DNA from: Cumulibacter sp047975195 | GTDB lineage: Bacteria > Actinomycetota > Actinomycetes > Mycobacteriales > Antricoccaceae | NCBI GenBank assembly: GCA_047975195.1 | Contig: JBKEDB010000042.1 | Coordinates: 62,001-126,000, forward strand | DNA length: 64,000 bases | Direction: 5' to 3' | Part shown: positions 35,659 through 43,112 of the stretch, piece after piece | Numbering within the stretch: position 1 is the stretch's first letter | Layout: every line of letters begins with the position of its first letter | The notes under the pieces: model-generated | Told to the model about the DNA's origin: nothing | Database searches by the model: none | What the model saw: only the letters and a program-made list of their open reading frames with translations | Position numbers and translations under genes: made by a program

Positions 35659-36656
35659 GCGATCACCTCGGCGCCAGCCTGCTCGCGCAATAACTCGGCC
35701 AAATCGTACAACCCCTCTTTGGTGATCTGCCCGTGCAATCGAGGCAACTCCGTCAGGTCAACCCCCAAGGTGGGCAGCACCGCGCGGGCGCGCTGTTCCT
35801 GGGTGAACCGTTGGGCGTACTGCTGCAATTCGCTGGCCAACGCGTCGGCGTACGCCGGGTCGGCGTCGGACTGCGCCAGGCCCGCAGCGAGACGGGCGTG
35901 GACGTCGACTCCGCTCGCGAGTTCGTCTAGTTCGCCCGCTGATAGGTGTGGCTCGGTCGCCATGTTGATGATTACCGAGGACACGTCCAACCCGCTGGAT
36001 GCCAGTTCGGCGGCGGCATCGATCGTCTCCTGGACCGGCATCTCCTCCAGCAGGGTGACCAGGTGGATCGCCGTGGTCGAGGAGCGCAGCAGCGCCATGA
36101 CGCCGTCGGACTGTTTCTTGATCGGCCCCACCTTCGTTAACTGCGCGACCTCACCGGTGACATTCAAGAAGCGGCCGATTCGTCCGGTCGGGGGAGCATC
36201 CAGCACGACGGCGTCGTACACCCGCTGCCCGTCTTTCACCCGGGTTGTCGCCTCTTTGACCTTGCCGGTCAGTAGGACGTCGCGGAGTCCTGGCGCCACC
36301 GCAGTCGCAAAATCGATCGCGCCGACCTTGCGCAACAGTCCGCCGGCGCGTTTGAGGCCGTAGAACATGTCGAGGTAGTCCACGAGTGCGGCGTCCGCCT
36401 CGACCGCGAGCGCTTCGACTACTCCGCCGCCGGGCGCGGCAGCGATGGGACGTTCGCCGTACGGCAACGGCGGAATTCCGAAGAGCTGAGCGATGCCCTG
36501 GCGGTCTTCGACCTCGACCAGCAGCGTCCGGCGCCCGCCCGCGGCGAGCGCGATTGCGAGCGCGGCCGCTACGGTCGTCTTGCCGGTGCCGCCCTTGCCG
36601 GATACGACGTGCAACCGCGCGTCACTCCACCAGCTGGGGGTCTCTGGTGCGTCCAC
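35655..36656 (-). CDS. ArsA/GET3-like ATPase, second subunit (Rv3679-like)
   Basis: A 333-residue partner of the ATPase above. It has the Walker A VVSGKGGTGKTTVAAALA, VEVEDRQGIAQLFG in place of switch I, and VVLDAPPTGRIGRFLNVT as switch II. It is shorter and more divergent than its partner, as Rv3679 is relative to Rv3680. The GTG start at 36656 is preceded by TACGCT with six bases between, indicating a leaderless mRNA. It is first in a two-gene operon and divergent from the DUF4177 gene. Membrane spans are absent, so the complex is cytosolic. Confidence 0.9.
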   Translation of the reverse strand: MDAPETPSWWSDARLHVVSGKGGTGKTTVAAALAIALAAGGRRTLLVEVEDRQGIAQLFGIPPLPYGERPIAAAPGGGVVEALAVEADAALVDYLDMFYGLKRAGGLLRKVGAIDFATAVAPGLRDVLLTGKVKEATTRVKDGQRVYDAVVLDAPPTGRIGRFLNVTGEVAQLTKVGPIKKQSDGVMALLRSSTTAIHLVTLLEEMPVQETIDAAAELASSGLDVSSVIINMATEPHLSAGELDELASGVDVHARLAAGLAQSDADPAYADALASELQQYAQRFTQEQRARAVLPTLGVDLTELPRLHGQITKEGLYDLAELLREQAGAEVIA

Positions 36657-36662
36657 CCTCTC

Positions 36663-36668
36663 AGCGTA
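36663..36668 (-). promoter_or_regulatory. -10 box for the leaderless ArsA-pair transcript
   Basis: TACGCT on the minus strand, six bases before GTG 36656. It shares a 95-bp divergent region with the TAGAGT box at 36739. Confidence 0.5.
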
Positions 36669-36738
36669 GAGGAGGTACCGCCGCGTGGCGTCGTGCCCGG
36701 CCTATGAGACATGGGTGAGCGCGCCGAATACCGCAGCC

Positions 36739-36744
36739 TAGAGT
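36739..36744 (+). promoter_or_regulatory. -10 box for the leaderless DUF4177 transcript
   Basis: TAGAGT is followed by seven bases and ATG 36752. No ribosome site is present, so the mRNA probably starts at the AUG. Confidence 0.55.
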
Positions 36745-36751
36745 GTTGCTC

Positions 36752-36916
36752 ATGGCTGAGAAGACATCGTGGGAGTACGTGACCGTTCCGCTGCTGACCC
36801 ACAACACCAAGCAGATCCTCGACACCTGGGGCGAAGACGGCTGGGAACTCGTATCCGTCACGCCCGGCCCGACCGGCGAGCAACTGGTTGCCTTCATGAA
36901 ACGCCCGCGCGGCTAG
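36752..36916 (+). CDS. DUF4177 small protein
   Basis: A 54-residue protein beginning MAEKTSWEYVTVPLLTHNTK and containing ILDTWGEDGWELVSVTPGP and LVAFMKRP. The pattern WEY-x-TVPL ... W-x-x-DGWELVSV is the DUF4177 signature, a small alpha-beta fold often annotated as a hypothetical protein. A short DUF4177-type gene lies at the same place next to RidA in mycobacteria, so this is a conserved member of the block rather than a chance frame. It precedes ridA by 18 bases and is co-transcribed with it. Function is unknown. Confidence 0.85.
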   Translation: MAEKTSWEYVTVPLLTHNTKQILDTWGEDGWELVSVTPGPTGEQLVAFMKRPRG

Positions 36917-36934
36917 ACCCTCGAGAGGTACCCC

Positions 36935-37396
36935 ATGGCAGACATCGCCGCCCGACTGACCGAGCTCGGTATTGAGCTGCCGCCGGTGGCCACACCGGCG
37001 GGCGCCTACGTGCCCGCGCTGCGCAGCGGAAATCTCGTCTACACCTCCGGACAACTGCCGCTGGTCGCCGGAAAACTCCGTCGAACCGGCAAGGTCGGCG
37101 CGGGCGTGTCGCTGGAAGAGGCGTACGACGATGCGCGCCAAGCGGCACTCAACGCGCTGGCCGCAGTCGATGATCTGGTAGGTCTAGATCAGGTAACTCG
37201 GATCGTGAAGGTCGTCGGGTTTGTTGCTAGCGACCCGGCCTTTACCAAACAGCCGCTGGTCATCAACGGCGCGTCCGAGCTGTTGGGTGAGGTCTTCGGC
37301 GATGCGGGTAAACATGCTCGGTCCGCGGTCGGCGTCGCCGTGTTGCCCCTCGACACCCCCGTCGAGGTGGAGGTCATTGTGGAGGTAAGCGAGTGA
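36935..37396 (+). CDS. RidA-family protein
   Basis: A 153-residue YjgF/YER057c/UK114 protein. RidA members hydrolyse reactive enamine/imine intermediates released by PLP enzymes, working as trimers. Segments AYVPALRSGNLVYTSGQLPLVAG, the helix YDDARQAALNALAAVDDLVG and the C-terminal GKHARSAVGVAVLPLDTPVEVEVIVEV fit the fold. The usual catalytic Arg of archetypal RidA (near NARPARTT) is replaced here by HARSAVG, so Arg is present but the context is that of the Rid2-7-like branch, as in Rv3678c. Activity is therefore uncertain. It overlaps the NUDIX gene downstream by four bases. Confidence 0.9.
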   Translation: MADIAARLTELGIELPPVATPAGAYVPALRSGNLVYTSGQLPLVAGKLRRTGKVGAGVSLEEAYDDARQAALNALAAVDDLVGLDQVTRIVKVVGFVASDPAFTKQPLVINGASELLGEVFGDAGKHARSAVGVAVLPLDTPVEVEVIVEVSE

Positions 37397-38202
37397 GTGT
37401 GCCAGAGCCGAAGGACGCGTCGACGGTCCTATTCATCAGGGACGGCGCTGAAGGCGTCGAGGTCTACCTGATTCGCCGCGCCCGTCAGATGGCTTTCGCC
37501 GGTGGGATGACGGCGTACCCCGGTGGTGGGGTGGACCCGCGTGACTCGGACGCCGAGTTCGGCTGGATCGGACCTGATCCTGGGTATTGGGCCGACGCGT
37601 TTTCGTGTGATGAGCGCCGGGCCAAGGCGCTGGTGGCTGCGGCCGTACGCGAGACCTTCGAGGAGGCCGGGATCCTGTTGGCCACGGTGGGCGAATCCCG
37701 CGTGAGCGACACCGATAACGAGGAGTGGGAGACCGAGCGTCTCGCGCTGCTGAATCGCGAACAGTCCCTTTCGGAGATGCTGAACCGTCGCGGGATGTCG
37801 GTGCGGGCGGACCTGATCCGCCCGTGGGCGCACTGGATCACTCCGAAGGCGGAGTCCAAGCGGTACGACACCCGCTTCTTCCTGATGAAGCTGCCCGACG
37901 GTGTGGAGCCACGGGAGATTTCCACTGAGCACGACCATGCCGAGTGGGTGCCTGCGGCCCGCGCGGTGGCAGAGTCCGACAACGGCACGCGCCCGATGCT
38001 GCCGCAAACCACCGCGACGCTGACGGCGTTGGCTGCATTCCAGACGGCGGAGGAGGCGATGGTCGCCGCGCCGCCGACGAGGATCGTGCCGATCATGCCC
38101 GAACTCGTGCAGCAGGACGGCGTGAACTATGTGAAGTTGCCGGACGGCACCATGATCAAACCGTCGATCAAGATCGGTCCTGGCCGGTCCGTGGCTGACT
38201 AG
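37393..38202 (+). CDS. NUDIX hydrolase (NUDT19-like)
   Basis: A 269-residue NUDIX-fold protein. The Nudix box is readable across two parts: GGGVDPRDSD after MTAYPG, and the helix AAAVRETFEEAGILL with the REx2EE metal residues. A long insertion separates the glycine part from the helix, as in NUDT19/RP2p-type enzymes that act on CoA esters. WITPKAESKRYDTRFFLMKLP is also typical of that group. The GTG start at 37393 overlaps the ridA stop in a GTGA arrangement. Substrates may be CoA or nucleotide derivatives. It ends 89 bases before the MBL-fold gene. Confidence 0.85.
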   Translation: MSVPEPKDASTVLFIRDGAEGVEVYLIRRARQMAFAGGMTAYPGGGVDPRDSDAEFGWIGPDPGYWADAFSCDERRAKALVAAAVRETFEEAGILLATVGESRVSDTDNEEWETERLALLNREQSLSEMLNRRGMSVRADLIRPWAHWITPKAESKRYDTRFFLMKLPDGVEPREISTEHDHAEWVPAARAVAESDNGTRPMLPQTTATLTALAAFQTAEEAMVAAPPTRIVPIMPELVQQDGVNYVKLPDGTMIKPSIKIGPGRSVAD

Positions 38203-38291
38203 GTTTTGCTGATCTTCGGTGGCTTCGCGCACGGTATCGGCCCGATAGCGTGCGTGAAACAACCGCAGATCCCGTGTAGGGAGGTCTGCAG

Positions 38292-39080
38292 ATGACGCAC
38301 CCGCTGTATGAAGTTCGCCGTGACGTCACGCCGTACGCATCCGTCGTACTCGCCAACAATCCGAACGTGATGACCCTGGACGGCACCAACACCTGGCTGT
38401 TGCGAGCCGATGGCCGCCGCGAAGCGATCGTCGTCGACCCGGGCCCAGAAGACCTCGAGCACCTCAAGGTCGTCGCGGCCGAGGCAGGCACCGTCGTCGA
38501 GGTGCTGTTGACCCACGGACATTGGGACCATTCCGAGTCCGCGAAGACTTTTCATGAGATGACCGGCGCGCGCGTGCGCGCCCTCGATCCCACACACCAG
38601 TACGGCGGCGAAGGCCTCGGCGAGGGCGACGTGATCTCGGCCGCCGGCGTCGAAGTCAAGGTGATAGCGACACCGGGCCACACCAGCGACTCGCTGTCGT
38701 TCATCGTGGACGATGGTGTCAACCCCGCCGCAGTGATGACCGGGGACACGATCCTCGGCCGGGGCACCACGGTGATCGCCTACCCGGACGGCAACCTCGC
38801 TGACTACCTGTCCTCGCTGGAACGGCTCAGGGCGTTCGGCGACGCGACCGTGCTGCCCGGGCACGGCCCGGAACTGGAGTCGGCCGGCCGCGCAGCGGAG
38901 TTCTATCAGCAGCACCGCGCGCAACGACTACAGCAGGTTCGTGACGCGCTCGGCGTACTCGGGGCCGACGCGAGTGCGCGGCAAGTCGTCGAGCACGTCT
39001 ACACCGACGTTCCGGAATCGAACTGGCCGGCCGCGGAGCAGTCGGTGAAGTCGCAACTGGAGTACCTGCGTACCCACTGA
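38292..39080 (+). CDS. Metallo-beta-lactamase-fold hydrolase (Rv3677-like)
   Basis: A 262-residue MBL-fold enzyme of the glyoxalase II/LACTB2 type. Metal motifs are LTHGHWDHSES (HxHxDH), TPGHTSDS (third His), MTGDTILGRGT (bridging Asp) and LPGHGPE (last His). The C-terminal helical region HRAQRLQQVRDALG matches the LACTB2 winged-helix-like tail, so RNA or thioester hydrolysis are both possible. AGGGAGG lies upstream of ATG 38292. In mycobacteria this gene directly borders crp; here a sulfur operon is inserted between them. No signal peptide is present. Confidence 0.88.
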   Translation: MTHPLYEVRRDVTPYASVVLANNPNVMTLDGTNTWLLRADGRREAIVVDPGPEDLEHLKVVAAEAGTVVEVLLTHGHWDHSESAKTFHEMTGARVRALDPTHQYGGEGLGEGDVISAAGVEVKVIATPGHTSDSLSFIVDDGVNPAAVMTGDTILGRGTTVIAYPDGNLADYLSSLERLRAFGDATVLPGHGPELESAGRAAEFYQQHRAQRLQQVRDALGVLGADASARQVVEHVYTDVPESNWPAAEQSVKSQLEYLRTH

Positions 39081-39141
39081 ACCTGGTGCGCATCGATTTT
39101 CGGAAGCGGCCGTTGCGGCGCGCCTGGCCCTGCCGTGTCTG

Positions 39142-39221
39142 GCATGCCAGGGGTCTTGCATGCCAGGGGAGTGCGCCGTACGTCGCATTCCTTGACGGCG
39201 TACGGCGATGTGTGCTGAAAT
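39142..39221 (+). promoter_or_regulatory. Likely promoter/operator region of the sulfur operon
   Basis: Three elements are seen. A 12-bp direct repeat GCATGCCAGGGG occurs at 39142-39153 and 39158-39169. An inverted repeat CGCCGTACG / CGTACGGCG lies at 39174-39182 and 39199-39207. A possible promoter is TTGACG at 39192-39197, an 18-base spacer and TGAAAT at 39216-39221. The inverted repeat overlaps the -35 box, which suits an operator; part of it could instead terminate the MBL gene. Confidence 0.4.
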
Positions 39222-39323
39222 CTCTGCACCATCCAGAGCGGCTTCAGAGACCTGGCTCGACGACGCCGCAGCAGCCGCCCGCCTCGCGGGTAGGTGCTCA
39301 CGCCAGGACCGATGGAGGAGTCC

Positions 39324-39413
39324 ATGCACAGCAACACGAACCGGTCGTACCGCCTGCACGCGCGGCGGTGTGTCGACCTCATGCGCCGCGGTGTCGGCGC
39401 CTGTTGTTGCTGA
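39324..39413 (+). CDS. 29-residue Cys-rich leader peptide (transcription attenuator type)
   Basis: An ORF with an excellent ribosome site (GGAGGAG at 39314-39320) encodes a 29-residue peptide. It starts MHSNTNRSYRLHARR, continues CVDLMRRGVG and ends ACCC before TGA at 39411-39413. The RRxVDLxR core and Cys-terminated end are those of the actinobacterial putative leader peptides found before sulfur-assimilation genes. Three consecutive terminal Cys codons plus one internal Cys would stall ribosomes when Cys-tRNA is scarce, coupling transcription of the downstream flavin reductase-sfnG-osmC genes to cysteine supply. The peptide has no other obvious role. The attenuation model is inference from peptide sequence and position. 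Confidence 0.8.
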   Translation: MHSNTNRSYRLHARRCVDLMRRGVGACCC

Positions 39414-39438
39414 CACCGTTCCCGTAAGCCGAGTTGTC

Positions 39439-39492
39439 AGCCGATACGGCTAGTTCGGCAACAGCGCATGTTTTTGCCGCACCCGTTGCGGC
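39439..39492 (+). terminator. Candidate attenuator hairpins after the Cys leader
   Basis: Two stems follow the leader stop: AGCCG-ATA-CGGCT (39439-39451), flanked by possible GTTG/CAAC pairs, and GCCGCA-CCCGT-TGCGGC (39476-39492) preceded by five T and followed by TTCG. They could serve as alternative terminator and anti-terminator structures; the pairing scheme is not proven. The 208 bases between leader and flavin reductase hold no other gene. Confidence 0.4.
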
Positions 39493-39621
39493 TTCGCCGG
39501 CCCGCTGGACCGCATCCCCGTCCCGGCCGAGGGCCATCACTCACGCCAAGATTCACCGGGCCGTCGTACGACGGTTCAGCGTTTGGCGAACCGCCTGTGA
39601 CCAAGACAAGGCTTTCGTACC

Positions 39622-40137
39622 ATGTGCTTCTCCTGCAGTTCCTTCTCCGACGCCCGCTCGGGCGACGTGAAAGCCGCGCACGTCCAATCCATCTTCCGTC
39701 GCGCCGCCGCATCGACGTGGGTCGTTGCCGGGCTCGGTGAGCGCGGCCCGATCGGGCTCACCCTCACCTCGCTGGTATCGGTGTCGACCACCCCGGCAAT
39801 CGTGAGCTTCAACATGCCGGCCGACTCAGCAGCGCTCGCCGTGCTGCGGGAGCATCGTTGGGCGGCCGCGCACCTGCTCGATGCGAGTCAAGGCGCTATT
39901 GCCGCCGAGTTCCGGCGGTCTGGGTCCTCGGCGATCGACCGCAACGACGACTGGCGGTACGACGATCGTGGCCTGCCGAACCTCAACGGTGCGTGCGCCC
40001 GTCTGGTGCTGTCGATCCGGGATTTCTTTGATGCCGGCGAATCCGTCGTCGCGCTCGCGGACGTGCGCGACGGCGCGATCGGCTCCTCGCGGCCGCTGTT
40101 ACATCACCGCGGCGGATTCGTCGCCGCTCTCGCCTGA
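39622..40137 (+). CDS. Flavin reductase (FMN/NADH) domain protein
   Basis: A 171-residue flavin reductase-like protein of the FMN-binding split-barrel family. The region FRRAAASTWVVAGLGERGPIGLTLTSLVSVSTTPAIVSFNM is the conserved substrate/FMN loop seen in HpaC/SsuE-partner type reductases. It would supply reduced FMN to the monooxygenase encoded next. The C-terminal half (HRWAAAHLLDASQGAIAAEFR) aligns with the usual second part, but the end is short. The ATG at 39622 begins MCFSCSSFSDARSGD, with two early Cys. It lies between the Cys leader and sfnG, so reduced flavin for desulfonation is its likely role. Confidence 0.85.
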   Translation: MCFSCSSFSDARSGDVKAAHVQSIFRRAAASTWVVAGLGERGPIGLTLTSLVSVSTTPAIVSFNMPADSAALAVLREHRWAAAHLLDASQGAIAAEFRRSGSSAIDRNDDWRYDDRGLPNLNGACARLVLSIRDFFDAGESVVALADVRDGAIGSSRPLLHHRGGFVAALA

Positions 40138-40217
40138 AGCCACGGCGGTTGTGGAAGCCGTCTGTTCGCCCGCCGCTCAATCCTACAAACCACACATATC
40201 AGCAAAGGAAATCGAGT

Positions 40218-41330
40218 ATGACCACTGAGCCACTGAAGTTCGCCTACTGGGTACCTAATGTTTCGGGTGGGCTTGTTGTCTCCACGATTGAGCAACGCAC
40301 CAACCACAGTCCTGAGTACAACATTGACCTCGCGCAGGTCGCTGAGCGTGTCGGGTTCGACTATGCGCTGACTCAAGTGCGCTACCTCGCCTCGTACGGC
40401 GCCGACGCCCAGCACGAATCGGTCAGTTTTTCGCTCGCGCTGCTGGCGGCGACCGAACGGCTGAAGGTAATCGCCGCAGTACACCCCGGACAGTGGCCGC
40501 CGCACATCCTCGCCAAACTCGCCGCGACCGCACAGGCGACGACCGGTAACCGGCTCGCGTTGAACGTCGTCTCTGGCTGGTTCAAGCAGGAATACACCAA
40601 CCTCGGTCTCGACTGGCTCGAGCACGAGGAGCGCTACCGCCGCAGCGAGGAGTTCATCGAGGTGCTGCGCGGTCTGTGGGCTGAGGAGGGGTTCACCTAC
40701 CGCGGCGACTTCTATCGAACCCGCGATGTCACCTTCCGCCCGCAGCCGACGTTGCAACCGGAGATCTTCCAGGGCGGGAACTCGACGTCTGCGCGGGCGA
40801 TGGCTGCGCGATTGAGCGACTGGTACTTCATGAACGGCAACACTCTAGACGGAGTGAACGAACAGATCGCCGACGTCGCGGACCAGGCGATCGCGCACGC
40901 ACACGACGTCCGGTTTGCGTTGAACGGCTTCGCCGTCGTCCGCGACAGTGAGGCCGAAGCGCAAGCCGTCGTCGAGGAGATCATCGCCAAGGCAGACGTC
41001 GAGAAGGTTCACGGGTTCGGCGAGTCCGTCAAACAGGCTGGCCAAGCTACGTACGACAAGAAGGGGATGTGGGCGAACTCGGAGTTCCGCGATCTGGTGC
41101 AGTACAACGACGGGTTCCGCACCGGCCTGATCGGGACTCCCGAGCAGGTCGCTCGCCGGATTGTCGAGTACAAGAAGGCAGGCGTTAACCTGTTGCTGCT
41201 CGGGTTCCTGCATATCCGCGAGGAGGTCGAGCGGTTTGGGCGGCAGGTCATTCCGCTGGTGCGCGAACTAGAGGCGGACCTGGCTACCGAGGCCGGCCGT
41301 GACGACGACCTGGTGGAGGTAACCGGATGA
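40218..41330 (+). CDS. sfnG: Dimethylsulfone monooxygenase (FMNH2-dependent)
   Basis: A 370-residue LLM-class flavin monooxygenase close to SfnG, which converts dimethylsulfone to methanesulfinate. The N-terminal KFAYWVPNVSGGLVVSTIEQRT, central LALNVVSGWFKQEY, WLEHEERYRRSEEFIEVLRGLW and EIFQGGNSTSARAMAARLSDWYFMNGNT are the SfnG family hallmarks, and QYNDGFRTGLIGTPEQVARRI near the end agrees. ATG 40218 has AAAGGAA seven bases upstream; longer frames extend into the spacer without a ribosome site. It needs FMNH2 from the reductase upstream and is coupled to osmC by an ATGA overlap. The operon would salvage organosulfur when cysteine or sulfate is limiting. Confidence 0.93.
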   Translation: MTTEPLKFAYWVPNVSGGLVVSTIEQRTNHSPEYNIDLAQVAERVGFDYALTQVRYLASYGADAQHESVSFSLALLAATERLKVIAAVHPGQWPPHILAKLAATAQATTGNRLALNVVSGWFKQEYTNLGLDWLEHEERYRRSEEFIEVLRGLWAEEGFTYRGDFYRTRDVTFRPQPTLQPEIFQGGNSTSARAMAARLSDWYFMNGNTLDGVNEQIADVADQAIAHAHDVRFALNGFAVVRDSEAEAQAVVEEIIAKADVEKVHGFGESVKQAGQATYDKKGMWANSEFRDLVQYNDGFRTGLIGTPEQVARRIVEYKKAGVNLLLLGFLHIREEVERFGRQVIPLVRELEADLATEAGRDDDLVEVTG

Positions 41331-41842
41331 GCGAACCCCTTGATGCGGCCGCGCTACGGGCTGTGCAACGTCCGCTGAAGGAGCGTTACAAGGAGGATCC
41401 CGCCGCCGCGGTGGTGACTAACTCCGTGACCGCGACACTGCTGGAGGACTCCATTTCAGCTGTCGTGCCGACGTGGGCAGGCGACGTCCAGGCGGGATTG
41501 CACCCCGCTACCGGCGGCGATGGCAGCGAAGCGTGCTCAGCGGACCTACTCCTGAACGCGCTCGCCGCCTGCGCAGGCGTCACGTTACGGTCGGTCGCCA
41601 CGGCACTCGGCGTCACCTTCGATAAGGCAGAGGTGAGGGTCACCGGGACCTGGGACGCCCGCGGTACCCTCGGCGTCGCCAAGGACGCGCCGGTCGGCCT
41701 CACCGACATCGCGTTGGCATTCGATCTCGTTACGGACGCCGACGATGCGACAGTGACGAAGCTGCTGGAACTCACCGAGCGATACTGCGTGATCGCGCAG
41801 ACGCTCGCCGCCGCGCCCGAAGTGACATTCGCGCGGGCCTAA
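41327..41842 (+). CDS. OsmC/Ohr-family protein
   Basis: A 171-residue OsmC-like protein of the thiol-dependent peroxidase fold. SEACSADLLLNALAACAGVTLRSVATALG contains the first redox cysteine of the CxG/C type in helix 2 (AACAGVT), and LTERYCVIAQTLAAAPEV has the second Cys. Such proteins reduce organic hydroperoxides or act on sulfur species. The ATG overlaps the sfnG stop (ATGA), so it belongs to the sulfur operon and may remove reactive sulfur or peroxide by-products of SfnG chemistry. A 19-bp bidirectional hairpin follows 20 bases after the stop. Confidence 0.88.
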   Translation: MSEPLDAAALRAVQRPLKERYKEDPAAAVVTNSVTATLLEDSISAVVPTWAGDVQAGLHPATGGDGSEACSADLLLNALAACAGVTLRSVATALGVTFDKAEVRVTGTWDARGTLGVAKDAPVGLTDIALAFDLVTDADDATVTKLLELTERYCVIAQTLAAAPEVTFARA

Positions 41843-41862
41843 TTCCTCATTTCAGCGAAAAG

Positions 41863-41906
41863 AAGACCGGCGGCGTACTCCTGAATTGGAGTACGCCGCC
41901 GGTCTT
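41863..41906. terminator. Bidirectional terminator between osmC-like gene and crp
   Basis: AAGACCGGCGGCGTACTCC pairs exactly with 41888-41906 around loop TGAATT, giving a 19-bp stem. It sits between the convergent genes (osmC end 41842, crp end 41915). T-rich bases flank the stem on the plus side (CTTTCG) and the minus side (CTTTTC). Confidence 0.9.
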
Positions 41907-41914
41907 TCGAGTGA

Positions 41915-42589
41915 TTAGCGGGCGCGACGGGCCAGGCGTTCGCGATCGAGGATGATCACGCTCTTGCCTTCCAGACGCAGCCAGGAACGCTGAGCGAAGT
42001 CGGCGAGCGCCTTGTTCACGGTCTCGCGGGAAGCGCCGACAAGTTGAGCGAGCTCCTCCTGGGTGAGGTCGTGAGTCACGCGCAGATTGTCGCCTTCGGC
42101 CTGCCCGAACTGCTTCGACAGGTTCAGCAGAGCCTTCGCGACGCGGCCCGGGACATCGGTGAAGATGAGGTCGGCGACGATGTTGTTCGTGCGGCGCAGG
42201 CGACGCGCGATAACGCGCAGCAGGCGCTCTGCAAGGTCGGGGCGATCGGTCAGCCACGGCCGCAGCGCGGCCTTGGGCAGCCGCGCGACGCGAACGTCGG
42301 TCAGCGCGGACGCCGTGGAGGTGCGCGGACCTGGATCGAACAGCGACAGTTCGCCGAACTGGTCGGACGGTCCCATGACTGCCAGCAAGTTCTCGCGACC
42401 GTCCGCCGACTTGCGCCCGATCTTCACCTTGCCAGCGAGCACGATGTACAGGCTGTCACCCTGCTCGCCCTCTTTGAAGATGACCGATCCGCGGGCCATA
42501 TCGAGGAACTCGAATGATCGCGCAAGTGCTTCCTGGGCCTCTTCGTCAACGCCCTGGAACAAGCCTGCGCGGGCCAGTACCTCGTCCAC
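41915..42589 (-). CDS. crp: CRP/FNR-family cAMP receptor protein (Rv3676-like)
   Basis: A 224-residue global regulator, the same length as M. tuberculosis CRP. The cyclic-nucleotide domain includes GDSLYIVLAGKVKIGRKSADG and the phosphate-binding cassette FGELSLFDPGPRTSTASA with RTS, so cAMP binding is expected. The hinge RRLRRTNNIVADLIFTDVPGRVAKALL is nearly that of mycobacterial CRP. The winged helix is DLTQEELAQLVGASRETVNKALADFAQR, with recognition helix SRETVNKAL. The GTG start at 42589 has AGGAGG four bases upstream. It follows the small membrane gene by 49 bases. It lies between the sulfur operon and nth, the standard locus minus the insertion. Confidence 0.96.
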   Translation of the reverse strand: MDEVLARAGLFQGVDEEAQEALARSFEFLDMARGSVIFKEGEQGDSLYIVLAGKVKIGRKSADGRENLLAVMGPSDQFGELSLFDPGPRTSTASALTDVRVARLPKAALRPWLTDRPDLAERLLRVIARRLRRTNNIVADLIFTDVPGRVAKALLNLSKQFGQAEGDNLRVTHDLTQEELAQLVGASRETVNKALADFAQRSWLRLEGKSVIILDRERLARRAR

Positions 42590-42638
42590 GTGTCCTCCTG
42601 ATTCGCTGCGGGCTCCGTGCCCGCGTATGCCATATCGA

Positions 42639-42872
42639 CTATTCGTTGTCCGGTTGGGACTTGCGTCGTGCGACGCGGCCGCGCCAACGGTCCATCGCCT
42701 TTCGCAGTCCGCCCGCGATGATGTTGTCTACATCCTCTTGCTTTGCATGGTCGAGGAACCTCTCGACCTCGTCCGGATCATTCGAACGCCGCAACGGTGC
42801 TTCGACCTTCTCCATGAAAAGCAAGAACACAAGCAGGCCGAACGGGAACAGTACGACGAGCAGCGCCGCCAC
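42639..42872 (-). CDS. Small single-span membrane protein
   Basis: A 77-residue protein with one N-terminal hydrophobic segment (VAALLVVLFPFGLLVFLLFMEKVEAPLRR) and a basic, charged cytosolic tail ending WRGRVARRKSQPDNE. The start is GTG 42872 because AGGAGG lies five bases upstream; longer frames to 42935 lack a ribosome site. A membrane protein (Rv3675) occupies the crp-nth position in mycobacteria, which supports this as a real gene, though I cannot confirm homology. Function is unknown. It is probably co-transcribed with crp downstream. Confidence 0.75.
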   Translation of the reverse strand: MAALLVVLFPFGLLVFLLFMEKVEAPLRRSNDPDEVERFLDHAKQEDVDNIIAGGLRKAMDRWRGRVARRKSQPDNE

Positions 42873-43099
42873 CTGGACCTCCTCAACCTGGCTGTTCAGC
42901 CTCGAGCGGTCGGCCGAACAGTGATACCTCATCAACTGTATCCATCATTTTGCCGCATGTGCAGTCGTTCACACAGCAGGCGGACCTAGCGATTCGTGCG
43001 CTGCGCGTACGCTAGTGCGCCAAGGTTCGCCGATCAACCGTTGAATTTTACTCTGTGAGTACCTGATGTCAACGGCGGGTAGGCGTCAGCGCCAGGTTC

Positions 43100-43105
43100 T
43101 AGGCT
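43100..43105 (+). promoter_or_regulatory. -10 box for the leaderless nth transcript
   Basis: TAGGCT ends seven bases before the GTG at 43113. Initiation would fall on or beside the start codon, and no ribosome site is present. Confidence 0.5.
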
Positions 43106-43112
43106 GGGCGGT

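Noticed and set aside
34471..36656. Arsenic-resistance ArsA pump
   Set aside because: There is no arsenite permease or ArsR, the arsenite cysteines are absent, and the pair matches the whiB4-linked Rv3679-Rv3680 genes.
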